DNA of 64,000 bases, from assembly GCA_964628515.1 (NCBI GenBank), contig CAZVNZ010000009.1, positions 27,207-91,206 of the forward strand. Reading direction: 5' to 3'. The notes beneath the pieces are model-generated. The model was not told the origin of the DNA. It did not search any database and saw only the letters and a program-made list of their open reading frames with translations. Below, piece by piece: positions 54,401-62,142 of the stretch. The position numbers and the translations under genes are program-made. Positions within the stretch are counted from its first letter, which is position 1; each line of letters opens with the position of its first letter. The stretch comes from CAZVNZ01 sp964628515 (GTDB taxonomy: Bacteria > Bacillota > Clostridia > Christensenellales > Christensenellaceae).

Positions 54401-55642
54401 TTCGTATTTGAAAAACTTTATACTCGGTAGTTGATTACTTATAGTAGGAAGTTGATATATATCCGTTATTTCCGCATCTGACATTCCTTTGCCGTTTAGT
54501 GTTCTGTATACCGTATAGTCTCTTGGCCATTCTAATGCTGTGCCTGCGGGTATATTTGGGTTTTCCGTCCATATTACCCCCGATACATTAACTTCTTTGC
54601 TTTCCCAAACTGCATATAAGTCGGTGTTTTTTGTTATGGGTGATGTAAAATCGAAAGCATCTCCGTTTTTGCTTTCCGACCAATGTTTAAATGTATAGCC
54701 TGTGCGAATTGGGGTTCCAGGCTTGCTTACCGTTTTGCCATCTGTTACGGCTACCGGTTTTAAGTCGTTATTATCGTTTATTGTTTTACTCTCTGCGTGG
54801 AAAAACACGTAGTGTGTTCCGCTAAATACAGGAGTCAGCTCTATATCCCTTGTTAGCTCCCCTCCAAATATATATTCGGTTGCGCCACCGTCTGCCGACC
54901 AATGCTCGAATTTTTTGTAATCGCTTTGTGGTGTGTAGGTGGGCTTTGCCAATACGTCTGTACTTTTAACGGTTGTGGTATAACCTACCTTGCCGTTTGC
55001 ATCTAAGAAGGATGCTACAAAACTTTCTTCAAATCTTGCATAAACGTTTGTGTCTGCCGTAATCAGATTATTGGGATTAAACTGCACATCTCCGTTTTTC
55101 TCTGTAAACCAACCTAAAAAGCCGTTTGCATTTTGGGGTAGCGGTGGGTTTTGTGGCATATGGAGTATTCCGTTTACCACTTCTTTTGTAGCATATACGC
55201 TGTCGCCCACATAAAATGTTACTGTGGGGTTTGCCGTAGCTTGCGCCGGTACGTCTGTCTGTGCCACTACGGGTGTCTGCGCTACTGCGTCTGTCTGTGC
55301 TACTGCATCTGTTTGTGCCGTAGGTGCCTGTGCCGGAGGTGCCTGTGCCGGAGGTACTTCGCCGTCCGTGGTGATTGTATCTTGGGTAGCGGTTGTACCC
55401 TCAGTGGTTGTGCTCTCCTCCGTTTGTGGTGTTTGGGGGACTGCCACTTCCGTGCCGTCTGATATTTGCGCAACCACGCCGTCTGCATCCACGGTTTGCC
55501 CTAAGCTTTCCGCCCAAACTCCTGTTTGCAGTAGTGCAAGCACGAGCACACAAACCACTATAATACTGACAAATCTTGTCAATTTGGTTTTGTATGCAGC
55601 AGCGGCGCTACTTCCTTGTCTGCCGTTACTTTTTTTCTTCAT
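51452..55642 (-). CDS. Giant secreted protein 4: InlB-like repeats, two MBG repeats, three-helix tail
   Basis: A 1396-aa protein with a basic start, a signal core ending QTGVWA and an Ala/Gln/Thr/Pro linker (AQTDAV units). The N-terminal ~950 residues align with proteins 2 and 3: FLGWFTE, THYVFFHAES, YTFKHWS, FLGWYYDST, FIGWLSSADG. Only two MBG-type repeats follow (KVYGKQDP and KVINSQDP), corresponding to the first and last of the long arrays. The tail has an APTAQ linker, SWALLNLILTIITAVIALVL, IARIVSIIVAIVSVIVFILT-EDMRLPMVFTDKW and a final helix, then KKNRKK. No LPXTG. It is the short form of the family and the first of the tandem cluster. Confidence 0.87.
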   Translation of the reverse strand: MKKKSNGRQGSSAAAAYKTKLTRFVSIIVVCVLVLALLQTGVWAESLGQTVDADGVVAQISDGTEVAVPQTPQTEESTTTEGTTATQDTITTDGEVPPAQAPPAQAPTAQTDAVAQTDAVAQTPVVAQTDVPAQATANPTVTFYVGDSVYATKEVVNGILHMPQNPPLPQNANGFLGWFTEKNGDVQFNPNNLITADTNVYARFEESFVASFLDANGKVGYTTTVKSTDVLAKPTYTPQSDYKKFEHWSADGGATEYIFGGELTRDIELTPVFSGTHYVFFHAESKTINDNNDLKPVAVTDGKTVSKPGTPIRTGYTFKHWSESKNGDAFDFTSPITKNTDLYAVWESKEVNVSGVIWTENPNIPAGTALEWPRDYTVYRTLNGKGMSDAEITDIYQLPTISNQLPSIKFFKYEKTIPTVIDAEGLAVVNICYARVEYNLSFSLNLNSNADEKAEWTFNGNTSSYDSSYGNNSVYSFIAKYQQDISALWPSKGLNSTLIHKTADGSGGYEESKKQFAHWDTADNRYYGNGTVPVSTRTILTEELIPTNSENQINWFVVWEDVPYVFELNYMIEALMEEGSTDLVAGAEDAKVANIDTNGRKYVKDPKYSQTVATAYGNILPNNLSADRLKLVGELKVQEGDVTKVYYYYNRETADIAYRTGDVLNWGQTYRPITQSPYIKVKHGQDMLRYKPSNEPVPYTDQLKFLGWYYDSTYTKPVNWETDKVYVQGDGNFALPVYAKWVYADYKAEFYTDKASTTPITTRYAEKGTRFDLSPVTLTVEGKNFPLTKGTRVDGFGTFEGWYWDMPSGVLGEFSPETTAYNNYKLYAKWKSDGYKITYDAGQATTGSVPTDTKEYNAGTVVRTQENSGNLKVDGKEFIGWLSSADGRIYYPTQVMDIKGNVTLTAQFRDLAQIYTLTFKAGYENSAQSDITINVMKGATITLPTADTFTREGYTMTGWQDASKADYPPKTAYTAKGNMVFEAIWVKSDVVVTITVEDGYKVYGKQDPTPKHSYIGKVGTDFSYEITRVEGEDVGQYQYIVTTKGEGYTVFVNAGKLFVTPADVVITVDNASKVINSQDPTFSAKVEGTQYGDVIDYTFSREQGEAVGNYKISAKETQVYPNYNITVVDGNLEILAQGGGGVVENPEQTPPSPSPQPTQTPEAQSPQPTTLPLGDVVETPAVDAPTEEAPTTQAVAPEVAAVAPEAVATVAEALTAQAPTAQAPTAQAPTAQAQPDTTNVGDGQIPLNEGDPYLQLGDTKVPLASNMASWALLNLILTIITAVIALVLVIAYFVGKKKKNNEEVGRTALREEQEDAGKLKRKGVARIVSIIVAIVSVIVFILTEDMRLPMVFTDKWTLLMGIIAISQIVVAFFAKKNRKKNNDNKEELKSTIANNA
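51943..52002 (-). repeat. Four 15-bp repeats encoding an APTAQ-type linker in surface protein 4
   Basis: Four units near GTGCCTGTGCTGTAG (plus strand) encode Gln-Ala-Pro-Thr-Ala before the membrane tail. The differences between units are single bases. Confidence 0.85.
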
Positions 55643-55834
55643 ATATATTACCCATTCCTTTCTGTGGTCTTGTTACATATTGTTTTACTTCTTACATAAT
55701 ATATGTAACCCTACCGTTACACTAAAAACCTATCTTGTGTAAACTTAATATTGCCGATTAGTTAATAATTTGTAAAGCTTATAACGTCCCTTGTAAAGTG
55801 TTAGTTTGTAAGGAAATTTAAGCCTTCAATAGTA

Positions 55835-55869
55835 AGTATACAAAACTAAAGTCAAAAGGTAGGTCGCAA
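55835..55869 (-). promoter_or_regulatory. TTNNGAC repeat promoter of giant surface protein 4
   Basis: On the minus strand: TTGCGACC, 4 bases (TACC), TTTTGACT, 9 bases, TATACT. Here the TTGC-type unit is the distal one, the reverse of the other four copies, yet all spacings are kept. The predicted leader is about 185 bases. Confidence 0.72.
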
Positions 55870-55967
55870 AAAAGTAGTTTATTTCACTTTTTTGTCACAT
55901 AAAAAAAGAATTTGCTTTTTATAATACACTATTACAAGATATGTTGCATATTATTAGGGTTTTTTAT

Positions 55968-56003
55968 AAAAAAAGTGAAATAAATTTTATTCCACTTTTT
56001 TTT
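55968..56003 (-). terminator. Intrinsic terminator of the AAA ATPase gene
   Basis: A 17-bp stem of AAAAAAAGTGAAATAAA with its near complement (one mismatch) and almost no loop lies 64 bases after the ATPase stop and ends in Ts on the minus strand. Confidence 0.7.
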
Positions 56004-56066
56004 GTGAAGTTTTTGGTTTATTTTGGGGAAATTGTGTAATATTGCTGTGGGTGGTTAGTTACCCCC

Positions 56067-57263
56067 TCACCCCATCAACCAATCAAGCACATTTATCTGC
56101 TTTATCCCATTATGAGAAGTCAGAGGGGTAGTATCCATAGTCAGAAGATATTTTGGGTTGTGGTCGGAAACTGCATTTAGGGGGGCAAGCTCTCGCTTTA
56201 GGGCTTTTCCGTCCGTGTCTATAACCGTGTATGCCACTTGATAGTATTCCTCGCCGTAATCTCCTATTGCTATAAAATCAATCTCGGCATTTCCTACCTT
56301 GCCTATATATATTTCGTAGCCCCTGCGTAACAGTTCAAGAAAAACAACGTTTTCCAAAATATGCCCAATGTCTGCCTTTTTTGTGCCAAGTAGCGCATAT
56401 CTAAGCCCAATATCCGCTACGTAGTATTTATCTCTGGTTTTTAAATATTGCTTGCCTTTAATGTCGTACCGCCCTATTTTGTAGAGTATAAAGCACTCGC
56501 ATAAGGCATTAAGATAGCTTTCTACCGTATGCACGGAGATTTTGCGTCCACCTGAGGTTATGGTATCCGCAATTTTTTTAACCGAGCTTATGTTTCCTAT
56601 GTTGTCAAACATAAACCGCACTACGTTATTTAGCATTGCGTTATCCGGAAATCTTTTTCTTGCAATAATATCTTTTAATACGATTGTATCGTATATCCCC
56701 TGTAAATACTGCCGTCTGTCCTTACTGTTTTCAATTTGGAGTGCATAAGGAAAGGAGCTGTTTAAAATATAGCTTTGGTATAACCGCTCTAAGTTAGGAT
56801 TTTTAGGAAAATTACTGCAATATTCCTTAAAGGAGAGGGGTAGCATTTTTATCTCCACATACCTGCCGGAAAGTAGGGTGGCAAGCTCTCCGCTTAGTAA
56901 GTTTGCATTAGAGCCCGTTATATATACATCGCAGTTTTGCTTTACATATAAGCTGTCCACACACTTTTGAAAGTCTTGCACACGCTGGATTTCATCCAAA
57001 AAAATGTACATTTTTTCCTCTTTAAGCAGTTTGGAATCCACATAATTATATAGCTGTTTGTAAGTTTCTATATTGCCGTACTCGCCGTCCTCTAAATTTA
57101 TTGATATTATTTGTGCGCTTTTAACCCCTGTGCTACGCAAATACTTAATGAAAAGCTCAAATAAGGTGGATTTACCGCAACGTCTGATGCCTGTTACCAC
57201 CTTTATTAGCTGTTTATCTCTAAATCTTATGAGGTTTTCTACGTATTCCTGCCTTACTATCAT
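56067..57263 (-). CDS. AAA+ ATPase with DUF4143-type C-terminus
   Basis: From the ATG at 57263 (GGAGGTG upstream) the protein is 398 aa; an upstream ATG lies before this ribosome site and is rejected. The Walker A is GIRRCGKST (25-33), and Walker B is MYIFLDEIQRV. Then come the SNANLLSGELATLLSGRYVEI sensor segment and a C-terminal DUF4143-like nuclease-fold region (HILENVVFLELLRRGYEIYIG...AEIDFIAIG). These AAA_14/DUF4143 ATPases are very common in anaerobic gut bacteria, often in many copies, and have no settled function. The gene is alone with its own terminator, next to the surface-protein cluster but without the repeat promoter, so it is probably unrelated to it. Confidence 0.88.
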   Translation of the reverse strand: MIVRQEYVENLIRFRDKQLIKVVTGIRRCGKSTLFELFIKYLRSTGVKSAQIISINLEDGEYGNIETYKQLYNYVDSKLLKEEKMYIFLDEIQRVQDFQKCVDSLYVKQNCDVYITGSNANLLSGELATLLSGRYVEIKMLPLSFKEYCSNFPKNPNLERLYQSYILNSSFPYALQIENSKDRRQYLQGIYDTIVLKDIIARKRFPDNAMLNNVVRFMFDNIGNISSVKKIADTITSGGRKISVHTVESYLNALCECFILYKIGRYDIKGKQYLKTRDKYYVADIGLRYALLGTKKADIGHILENVVFLELLRRGYEIYIGKVGNAEIDFIAIGDYGEEYYQVAYTVIDTDGKALKRELAPLNAVSDHNPKYLLTMDTTPLTSHNGIKQINVLDWLMG

Positions 57264-57480
57264 AATAATGCACCTCCGAGTTGTTTGCATTTATTATACT
57301 AAAACTTGTAGGGGTTGTAAAGAGTTTGCATTGTGACTGCAAAAACTTTTAATTAATTTAATGTTTTTGCATTATGTATGCTAAAATTTTGTTAATTTGT
57401 ATAATTTTTGCTAAGTATGTGCTAAAACTCTCCAATTCGGCACACTTTTAGCATACTGTCTGCAAAAACTTTTAAGCACC
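57264..57480. other. Gene-free gap with short direct and inverted repeats
   Basis: CTGCAAAAACTTTTAA occurs twice (57337-57352 and 57460-57475). Between them GTATGCTAAAA is followed later by its inverse TTTTAGCATAC, and GTGCTAAAACT lies in the middle. No coding frame was seen. It may be a degenerate repeat element or operator region upstream of the ATPase gene. Confidence 0.4.
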
Positions 57481-57501
57481 AAAAAAGGCAAAAATGCCTT
57501 T
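57481..57501 (-). terminator. Intrinsic terminator of the flavodoxin gene
   Basis: On the minus strand AAAGGCA-TTTT-TGCCTTT is followed by further Ts. It lies 58 bases after the flavodoxin stop. Confidence 0.75.
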
Positions 57502-57559
57502 CACAGCCCTCTTGCCTCCGTATATTTGCTTTTTTCCTCCGTACTAAAACTATTTTGAG

Positions 57560-58036
57560 TTACTTAAGCCCCCTCACCCATTCTACCCCTTTTTCCACTT
57601 GGGCTTTGGAGTTTTCCTCCGATAATTGCTTTAGGTTTAATGTGCCTATAACCTCGCAATTTGGTTGGAGGGTTTTTATGGTTTTTTCCGTTTTGCCCCC
57701 ACTACCGCCACCGCTTAGGGTAAACAGGGCAACCTTTTTGCCCTCTAACTTTTCGTTGGTTAAAAAGGTGCGAATGGGTGGGGTAATGTTTCCTGCCCAA
57801 ACAGGAGTGCCAATTACAATAATATCCGCATCTAAATCATTGTTATACTCCGTAAGCTTGGGGGTTTCTTTAAATAAAACGCTTTTACCTCCCCCTAACA
57901 TCTTTTGCGCTCCGCTTGTGGCATAGGGTGTTATTGGGGAAAGCTCTGTGCACTCACACCCTGCACTCTTAGCCATTTCCTCCGCTATTTTCTTTGTACT
58001 TCCGTCTAAGGAATGGTAAAAAATCTTTATACTCAT
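57560..58036 (-). CDS. Flavodoxin-family protein
   Basis: A 158-aa flavodoxin-like protein. The FMN phosphate loop is YHSLDGSTKKIAEEMA (residues 7-22), and the flavin-stacking loop is GTPVWAGNITPPIRTFL, typical of the FldA-like/Flavodoxin_4 group. A third loop (TLSGGGSGGKTEKT) is Gly-rich. It should carry electrons to reductases in the cytoplasm. The length is normal. It is monocistronic, with a clear terminator downstream and no linked reductase gene, so the partner is unknown. Confidence 0.88.
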   Translation of the reverse strand: MSIKIFYHSLDGSTKKIAEEMAKSAGCECTELSPITPYATSGAQKMLGGGKSVLFKETPKLTEYNNDLDADIIVIGTPVWAGNITPPIRTFLTNEKLEGKKVALFTLSGGGSGGKTEKTIKTLQPNCEVIGTLNLKQLSEENSKAQVEKGVEWVRGLK

Positions 58037-58130
58037 AATTTTTTATTGGCAATAATAAATTAAAAATTGCGCATCCTCCTTTTTCCTTTATTAAATCCAT
58101 TATACCACAACCAAAACTTTTGTATATAAA

Positions 58131-58157
58131 GAAAAAACCGTGTTTCCACGATTTTTC
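58131..58157 (-). terminator. Intrinsic terminator of the HMA-domain gene
   Basis: On the minus strand GAAAAATCGTG-GAAA-CACGGTTTTTTC forms a hairpin with an internal T/G mismatch and a T-rich right arm, 38 bases after the stop. Confidence 0.72.
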
Positions 58158-58194
58158 TGATACCTACTCGGAATCCTCTTGTTTAGTTCTCTAT

Positions 58195-58398
58195 CTATAC
58201 CACATTGTAGCCTTCCTCGGCTATTATGCTTTTTATTTTTTCAAGAGATATTTTGCCTTCGTCAAACGCCACCGCTACTTCATTCTTTTTAGATGAGGCT
58301 TTACATTTTTCTACTCCCTCGTTGCTTAAAAGTGCTGTATTTACCCTGTTTTCGCAATGGGAGCATGTCATGCCTTGCACATCTATTTTCGCTTTCAT
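58195..58398 (-). CDS. CopZ-like heavy-metal-associated domain protein
   Basis: A 67-aa single HMA domain with the metal-binding GMTCSHC motif (C12 and C15) and a βαββαβ pattern. Free-standing HMA proteins such as CopZ carry Cu(I) to CopA-type ATPases or to repressors. No copper ATPase or CsoR gene is nearby in the window. Strong terminator after it; a separate unit. Confidence 0.9.
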   Translation of the reverse strand: MKAKIDVQGMTCSHCENRVNTALLSNEGVEKCKASSKKNEVAVAFDEGKISLEKIKSIIAEEGYNVV

Positions 58399-58502
58399 TA
58401 TATACCTCCGTACATTTTATATATTCCCTATTATTTTCATTTATTAATAAACTACTCTTTGCCCCTTAAACCGCAATTAATTATTTTTTCATAAAAAATA
58501 CA

Positions 58503-59942
58503 TTATTTGTTAATAGCCTGCTGTATTCGCCTTAAGCTCTCCTCCTTTCCTAACAGAGACGCAATTTCTATAGCACCGCCGGGAGTAACCGCAAGACCGC
58601 TAAGTGCAATACGCACAGGGTACAAGAGTTGCCCGTTTTTAACCTCCATATCCGCCGCTAACTGCATTAAGCAATCATGAATGGCTTCTACGGAAAAATC
58701 ACTAAGAGAAAAAAGAGCGGTGTGGGCTTTCTTTAAATATTCTTTGGCACTTTCCACCGTTACCTTCATTTTTTTGTGATTGAAAAGCTCCTCATCGTAG
58801 GGGGGAAGTTCTTCCAAAAATTTAATTTTTTCGGGGATTTCCGCTAATGTAACAAGACGAGGCTTAATAATTTGGGCTATAAGCTCCAAATTAAATTTTT
58901 CGGGAGTTATTGCCTGCTTAAAATAAGGCATTGCTTTCTTAATAAAATCCGCATCGCTTAAAGCACGAATGTACTCCCCGTTCATCCAATTTAGCTTTTC
59001 TACATCAAATATAGCGGGGGATTTGCTTATACCCTCGGTGTCAAAAGCGGTTATTAATTCCTCTAAGGTAAAAATTTCCGTGTTTTCCTTAGGCGCCCAA
59101 CCTAAAAGGGCAATGTAGTTTAGTATTGCTCCGCTTAAATACCCTTTGTTTATAAAATCCTCGTAGGATGCGTCTCCGTTTCGTTTAGAAAGCTTTGCGT
59201 GCTTGTCCTTCATTACAGGGGGCAGATGAATATATTTGGGTATCTCCCAACCCATACTTTTATACACCAAATTATACTTGGGTGTGGAGGATAAATACTC
59301 TATACCCCGTATAACATGGGTTATTTCCATTAGGTGATCGTCCACCACGTTTGCAAGATTGTAGGTGGGGTAGCCGTCCGTTTTTAGCAGTACGCCGTCC
59401 TCCATATCGCTATTTGGCACGGTAATTGTACCGTATACCATATCCTCGTAGGAGGTTTCTCCCTCTATTTCTATGTTTTGGCGAATTACGTAGGGTATGC
59501 CCTCCCCTAATTTTGCCTGCACTTCCTCTTTAGTTAAGCTAAGGCAACATTTATCGTATTTAAAGGTTTCTCCCTTTGCCTCGCAACTTTCTCTTAAACC
59601 GTCTAACCGTTCTTTTGTGCAAAAGCAGTAGTATGCACCACCCTTTTCCACTAATTCTTCCGCATATTTTTTGTAAATAGCCTTGCGCTCCGATTGAACG
59701 TAGGGGGAAAACGCTCCGCCCACATCCGGCCCTTCATCATAAAAAAGCCCTGTGGCTTTAAGGGTGGAGTAAATAATATCCTCCGCTTTGTCCACCAGCC
59801 TTTGCCTGTCCGTATCTTCCAAACGCAAAATAAACTTTCCGCCCTGCTTTTTTGCGTATAAATAGGCGTAAAGTGCGGTGCGCAAACCTCCTATATGTAA
59901 ATACCCCGTAGGGCTTGGTGCAAACCTTGTTCTTACTTCCAC
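58503..59942 (-). CDS. gltX: Glutamate-tRNA ligase
   Basis: A 479-aa class I synthetase. The HIGH motif is in APSPTGYLHIGGLRTALY (8-25), and the KMSKS equivalent KLSKR is at 250-254. A CFC pair near 106-108 with C132 and C133 in the acceptor-binding insert could hold zinc, as in E. coli GluRS. It attaches glutamate to tRNA-Glu in the cytoplasm. It overlaps the glnS 3' end by ten bases, so the two synthetases are made from one message. Since glnS is present, this GluRS probably need not mischarge tRNA-Gln. Confidence 0.95.
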   Translation of the reverse strand: MEVRTRFAPSPTGYLHIGGLRTALYAYLYAKKQGGKFILRLEDTDRQRLVDKAEDIIYSTLKATGLFYDEGPDVGGAFSPYVQSERKAIYKKYAEELVEKGGAYYCFCTKERLDGLRESCEAKGETFKYDKCCLSLTKEEVQAKLGEGIPYVIRQNIEIEGETSYEDMVYGTITVPNSDMEDGVLLKTDGYPTYNLANVVDDHLMEITHVIRGIEYLSSTPKYNLVYKSMGWEIPKYIHLPPVMKDKHAKLSKRNGDASYEDFINKGYLSGAILNYIALLGWAPKENTEIFTLEELITAFDTEGISKSPAIFDVEKLNWMNGEYIRALSDADFIKKAMPYFKQAITPEKFNLELIAQIIKPRLVTLAEIPEKIKFLEELPPYDEELFNHKKMKVTVESAKEYLKKAHTALFSLSDFSVEAIHDCLMQLAADMEVKNGQLLYPVRIALSGLAVTPGGAIEIASLLGKEESLRRIQQAINK

Positions 59943-61558
59943 GATACATTCTCCTTTAATGCCACTATTTTATTAAAAATGCAACCCTCTATACTGTCAA
60001 GCACAAAATACCCTTGGCGCATAAATTGGAATTTCTCTCCCTCTTTTGCCTTTAGTATTTCTTTTTCTATTGCCACATCGCACAGCACCTCTAAACTGTT
60101 TTCGTTTTGCACATATTCCCCGTTTTCGTCCTCTTTTAGCAGATAATCGTATATGTTTACCTGCCCCTTTACAGCGCTTTTTTCCTCTACCCAATGCAGA
60201 GTGCCTTTAACCTTTTTACCGCTGTTTTCTCCGCCGGATTTCGTGCTTTCGTCGTAAGTACAAATAACCTCGGTAATATTGCCGGCATCATCCTTAACAA
60301 TATCCGTACAGGTTATAATGTAGGCGTATTTTAGCCGTACCTCCCCCCCTAAATACAGGCGAAAATACTTTTTATTTGGCTTTATCTCCATAAAATCTTC
60401 CTGCTCTATATATAAATGCTTGGAAAAAATTACATCGTGAGTCTCCTCTCCGTCCGGCATATCTTGGGCTTGCAGTACCTCGCTTTTGCCCTCGGGATAG
60501 TTGGAAATAGTTAGCTTTAGAGGCTTTAGCACACCCATAATCCGCTTGGCGTTTGCGTTTAAGTCCTCCCTTACGCAATGCTCTAAAAGCTTAATATCCA
60601 CTTGCGATACCGCTTTTGCAACACCTATGCGATTGCAAAAATCCCTAATGGAATGAGGAGTGTACCCTCTGCGTTTTAGCCCCGAAATTGTGGGCATACG
60701 TGGGTCGTCCCAGCCGTCCACCACACCCTCGTCCACCAATTTTTTAAGGTGACGTTTGCTCATAACCGTATTTGTTAAATTAAGGCGAGCAAACTCGTAT
60801 TGATGAGGGGTGTTTTCGCACTCGCAATTAGCCACAAACCAATCGTATAATGGGCGGTGCGCCTCAAACTCCATAGTGCACACCGAGTGGGTTATACCCT
60901 CCAAAACATCTTCTAAGGGGTGGGCAAAATCGTACATAGGGTAAATTACCCATTTATCTCCTGTTTTATGGTGATGCGCCTTTAAAATTCTGTATATTGC
61001 AGGGTCTCTTAAGTTTAAGTTGGGGGATGCCATATCTATTTTGGCTCTAAGAATTTTTTCTCCCTCGCTATACTCGCCGTTTTTCATGCCCTCAAACAAG
61101 ACTAAGTTTTCCTCTGTGCTCCGCTCTCTGTACGGGCTGTTTTTCCCTGCCTCCGTAAGTGTGCCACGCATGCTCTTCATCTCTTCTGCAGATAAATCAT
61201 CCACATAAGCAAGCCCTTTTTTAATTAGCAGTACCGCTTTTTCGTACATATATTCAAAGTATGACGAGCCGTAACATTCCTTAGTCCAGCTAAAACCCAG
61301 CCACTCAATATCCCTCTTTATTGCCTCTATGTACTCCTCGTCCTCTTTTACCGGGTTGGTGTCGTCGTACCGCAAATTGCATTTGCCCTTGTATTTTTCC
61401 GCAAGTCCAAAGTTTAGGCAAATTGCCTTTGCATGCCCAATATGCAAATAACCGTTTGGCTCGGGGGGAAAACGGGTTACAATCTCTTTATGCTTACCCT
61501 TTGCTAAATCCTCGTCTATTATTTCTTCTATAAAGTTTTTGCTTTGTGTTTCACACAT
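59933..61558 (-). CDS. glnS: Glutamine-tRNA ligase
   Basis: A 541-aa GlnRS. HIGH is in PPEPNGYLHIGHAKAI (31-46), and the KMSKS equivalent VMSKR is at 265-269. The catalytic domain has the GlnRS-type AHRPLYDWF and FARLNLTNT segments, and the C-terminal anticodon-binding β-barrels are complete. GlnRS was acquired from eukaryotes by some bacterial lineages, and its presence beside gltX shows direct charging of tRNA-Gln. Gap to rlmH upstream is 21 bases, so no T-box leader precedes glnS. Confidence 0.95.
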   Translation of the reverse strand: MCETQSKNFIEEIIDEDLAKGKHKEIVTRFPPEPNGYLHIGHAKAICLNFGLAEKYKGKCNLRYDDTNPVKEDEEYIEAIKRDIEWLGFSWTKECYGSSYFEYMYEKAVLLIKKGLAYVDDLSAEEMKSMRGTLTEAGKNSPYRERSTEENLVLFEGMKNGEYSEGEKILRAKIDMASPNLNLRDPAIYRILKAHHHKTGDKWVIYPMYDFAHPLEDVLEGITHSVCTMEFEAHRPLYDWFVANCECENTPHQYEFARLNLTNTVMSKRHLKKLVDEGVVDGWDDPRMPTISGLKRRGYTPHSIRDFCNRIGVAKAVSQVDIKLLEHCVREDLNANAKRIMGVLKPLKLTISNYPEGKSEVLQAQDMPDGEETHDVIFSKHLYIEQEDFMEIKPNKKYFRLYLGGEVRLKYAYIITCTDIVKDDAGNITEVICTYDESTKSGGENSGKKVKGTLHWVEEKSAVKGQVNIYDYLLKEDENGEYVQNENSLEVLCDVAIEKEILKAKEGEKFQFMRQGYFVLDSIEGCIFNKIVALKENVSWK

Positions 61559-61579
61559 ATTTATACTGCCTTTCTTTTT

Positions 61580-62044
61580 TTATTTGTGATAGCTTTCGTT
61601 ATTAATTATTTTAAAGGAGCGTAAAATCTGCTCTAATAATATTATCCTAAACAGGCTGTGGGTAAAGGTTAGGGAGGATACGCTTAAGCAAAAATCTCCC
61701 TTACGCAGAACTTCCTCGCTTAGCCCTAAAGACCCTCCTATTATAAAGGTTATTGTGCTGTTTGTGTGGGTAATTTCGGAAATTTTTTGTGCAAGTTTTT
61801 CAGATGTTAGCTGTTTGCCTAAAATATCGCACACAATTATATAACCGCTACATTTTGCAAGCAACCGCTCCCCTTCCGCCGATTTTACAATTTCCTCGTC
61901 TTTTGTGCTTTTTACGTGGGTTAGAGGCTCGTCTTTTACTTCCGTAATATTTACATTGGCAAAACGGCTTATGCGTTTTACAAAATCCTTTTGGCTTTCC
62001 TCAAAATCTTTAAGTTTGCCCACGCACACAATATTTATTTTAAT
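61580..62044 (-). CDS. rlmH: 23S rRNA (pseudouridine-1915-N3)-methyltransferase RlmH, probable ATT start
   Basis: The C-terminal SPOUT fold is clear: TFIIGGSLGLSEEVL near residues 104-118, then a final SLTFTHSLFRIILLEQILRS segment and an end in NESYHK. RlmH methylates Ψ1915 of 23S rRNA using S-adenosylmethionine. Homologues begin M-K-I-x-I-(V/L)-x-VGKLK; here the matching frame reads ATT-AAA-ATA-AAT-ATT-GTG (IKINIVCVGKLK). There is no ATG, GTG or TTG at the first codon. GGAGG sits six bases before the ATT at 62044, ideal spacing. Starting at the GTG (62029) would cut the first β-strand and leave 149 aa; the ATT start gives 154 aa, the usual length. Confidence 0.85.
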   Translation of the reverse strand: MKINIVCVGKLKDFEESQKDFVKRISRFANVNITEVKDEPLTHVKSTKDEEIVKSAEGERLLAKCSGYIIVCDILGKQLTSEKLAQKISEITHTNSTITFIIGGSLGLSEEVLRKGDFCLSVSSLTFTHSLFRIILLEQILRSFKIINNESYHK

Positions 62045-62142
62045 GATGCACCTCCTACAATCGTTTGCGGTTGTTATTTTAGTATGGGTTGCGGAGATAG
62101 TAATATAGTTACCTTAATGTCAGTCGCAAAGCGACTAATAAA

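Noticed and set aside
27725..55642. Surface proteins as substrates of the sortase at 62990-63859
   Set aside because: No LPXTG, NPQTN or similar motif lies before a single C-terminal helix; all four have a three-helix tail instead.
62122..62136. TTGCGACT-like match (AGTCGCAAAGCGACT) between the metallo-hydrolase and rlmH
   Set aside because: It is a small 6-bp hairpin with the two GACT units inverted, and no TATAAT lies 9 bp away, so it does not fit the five-copy promoter pattern.
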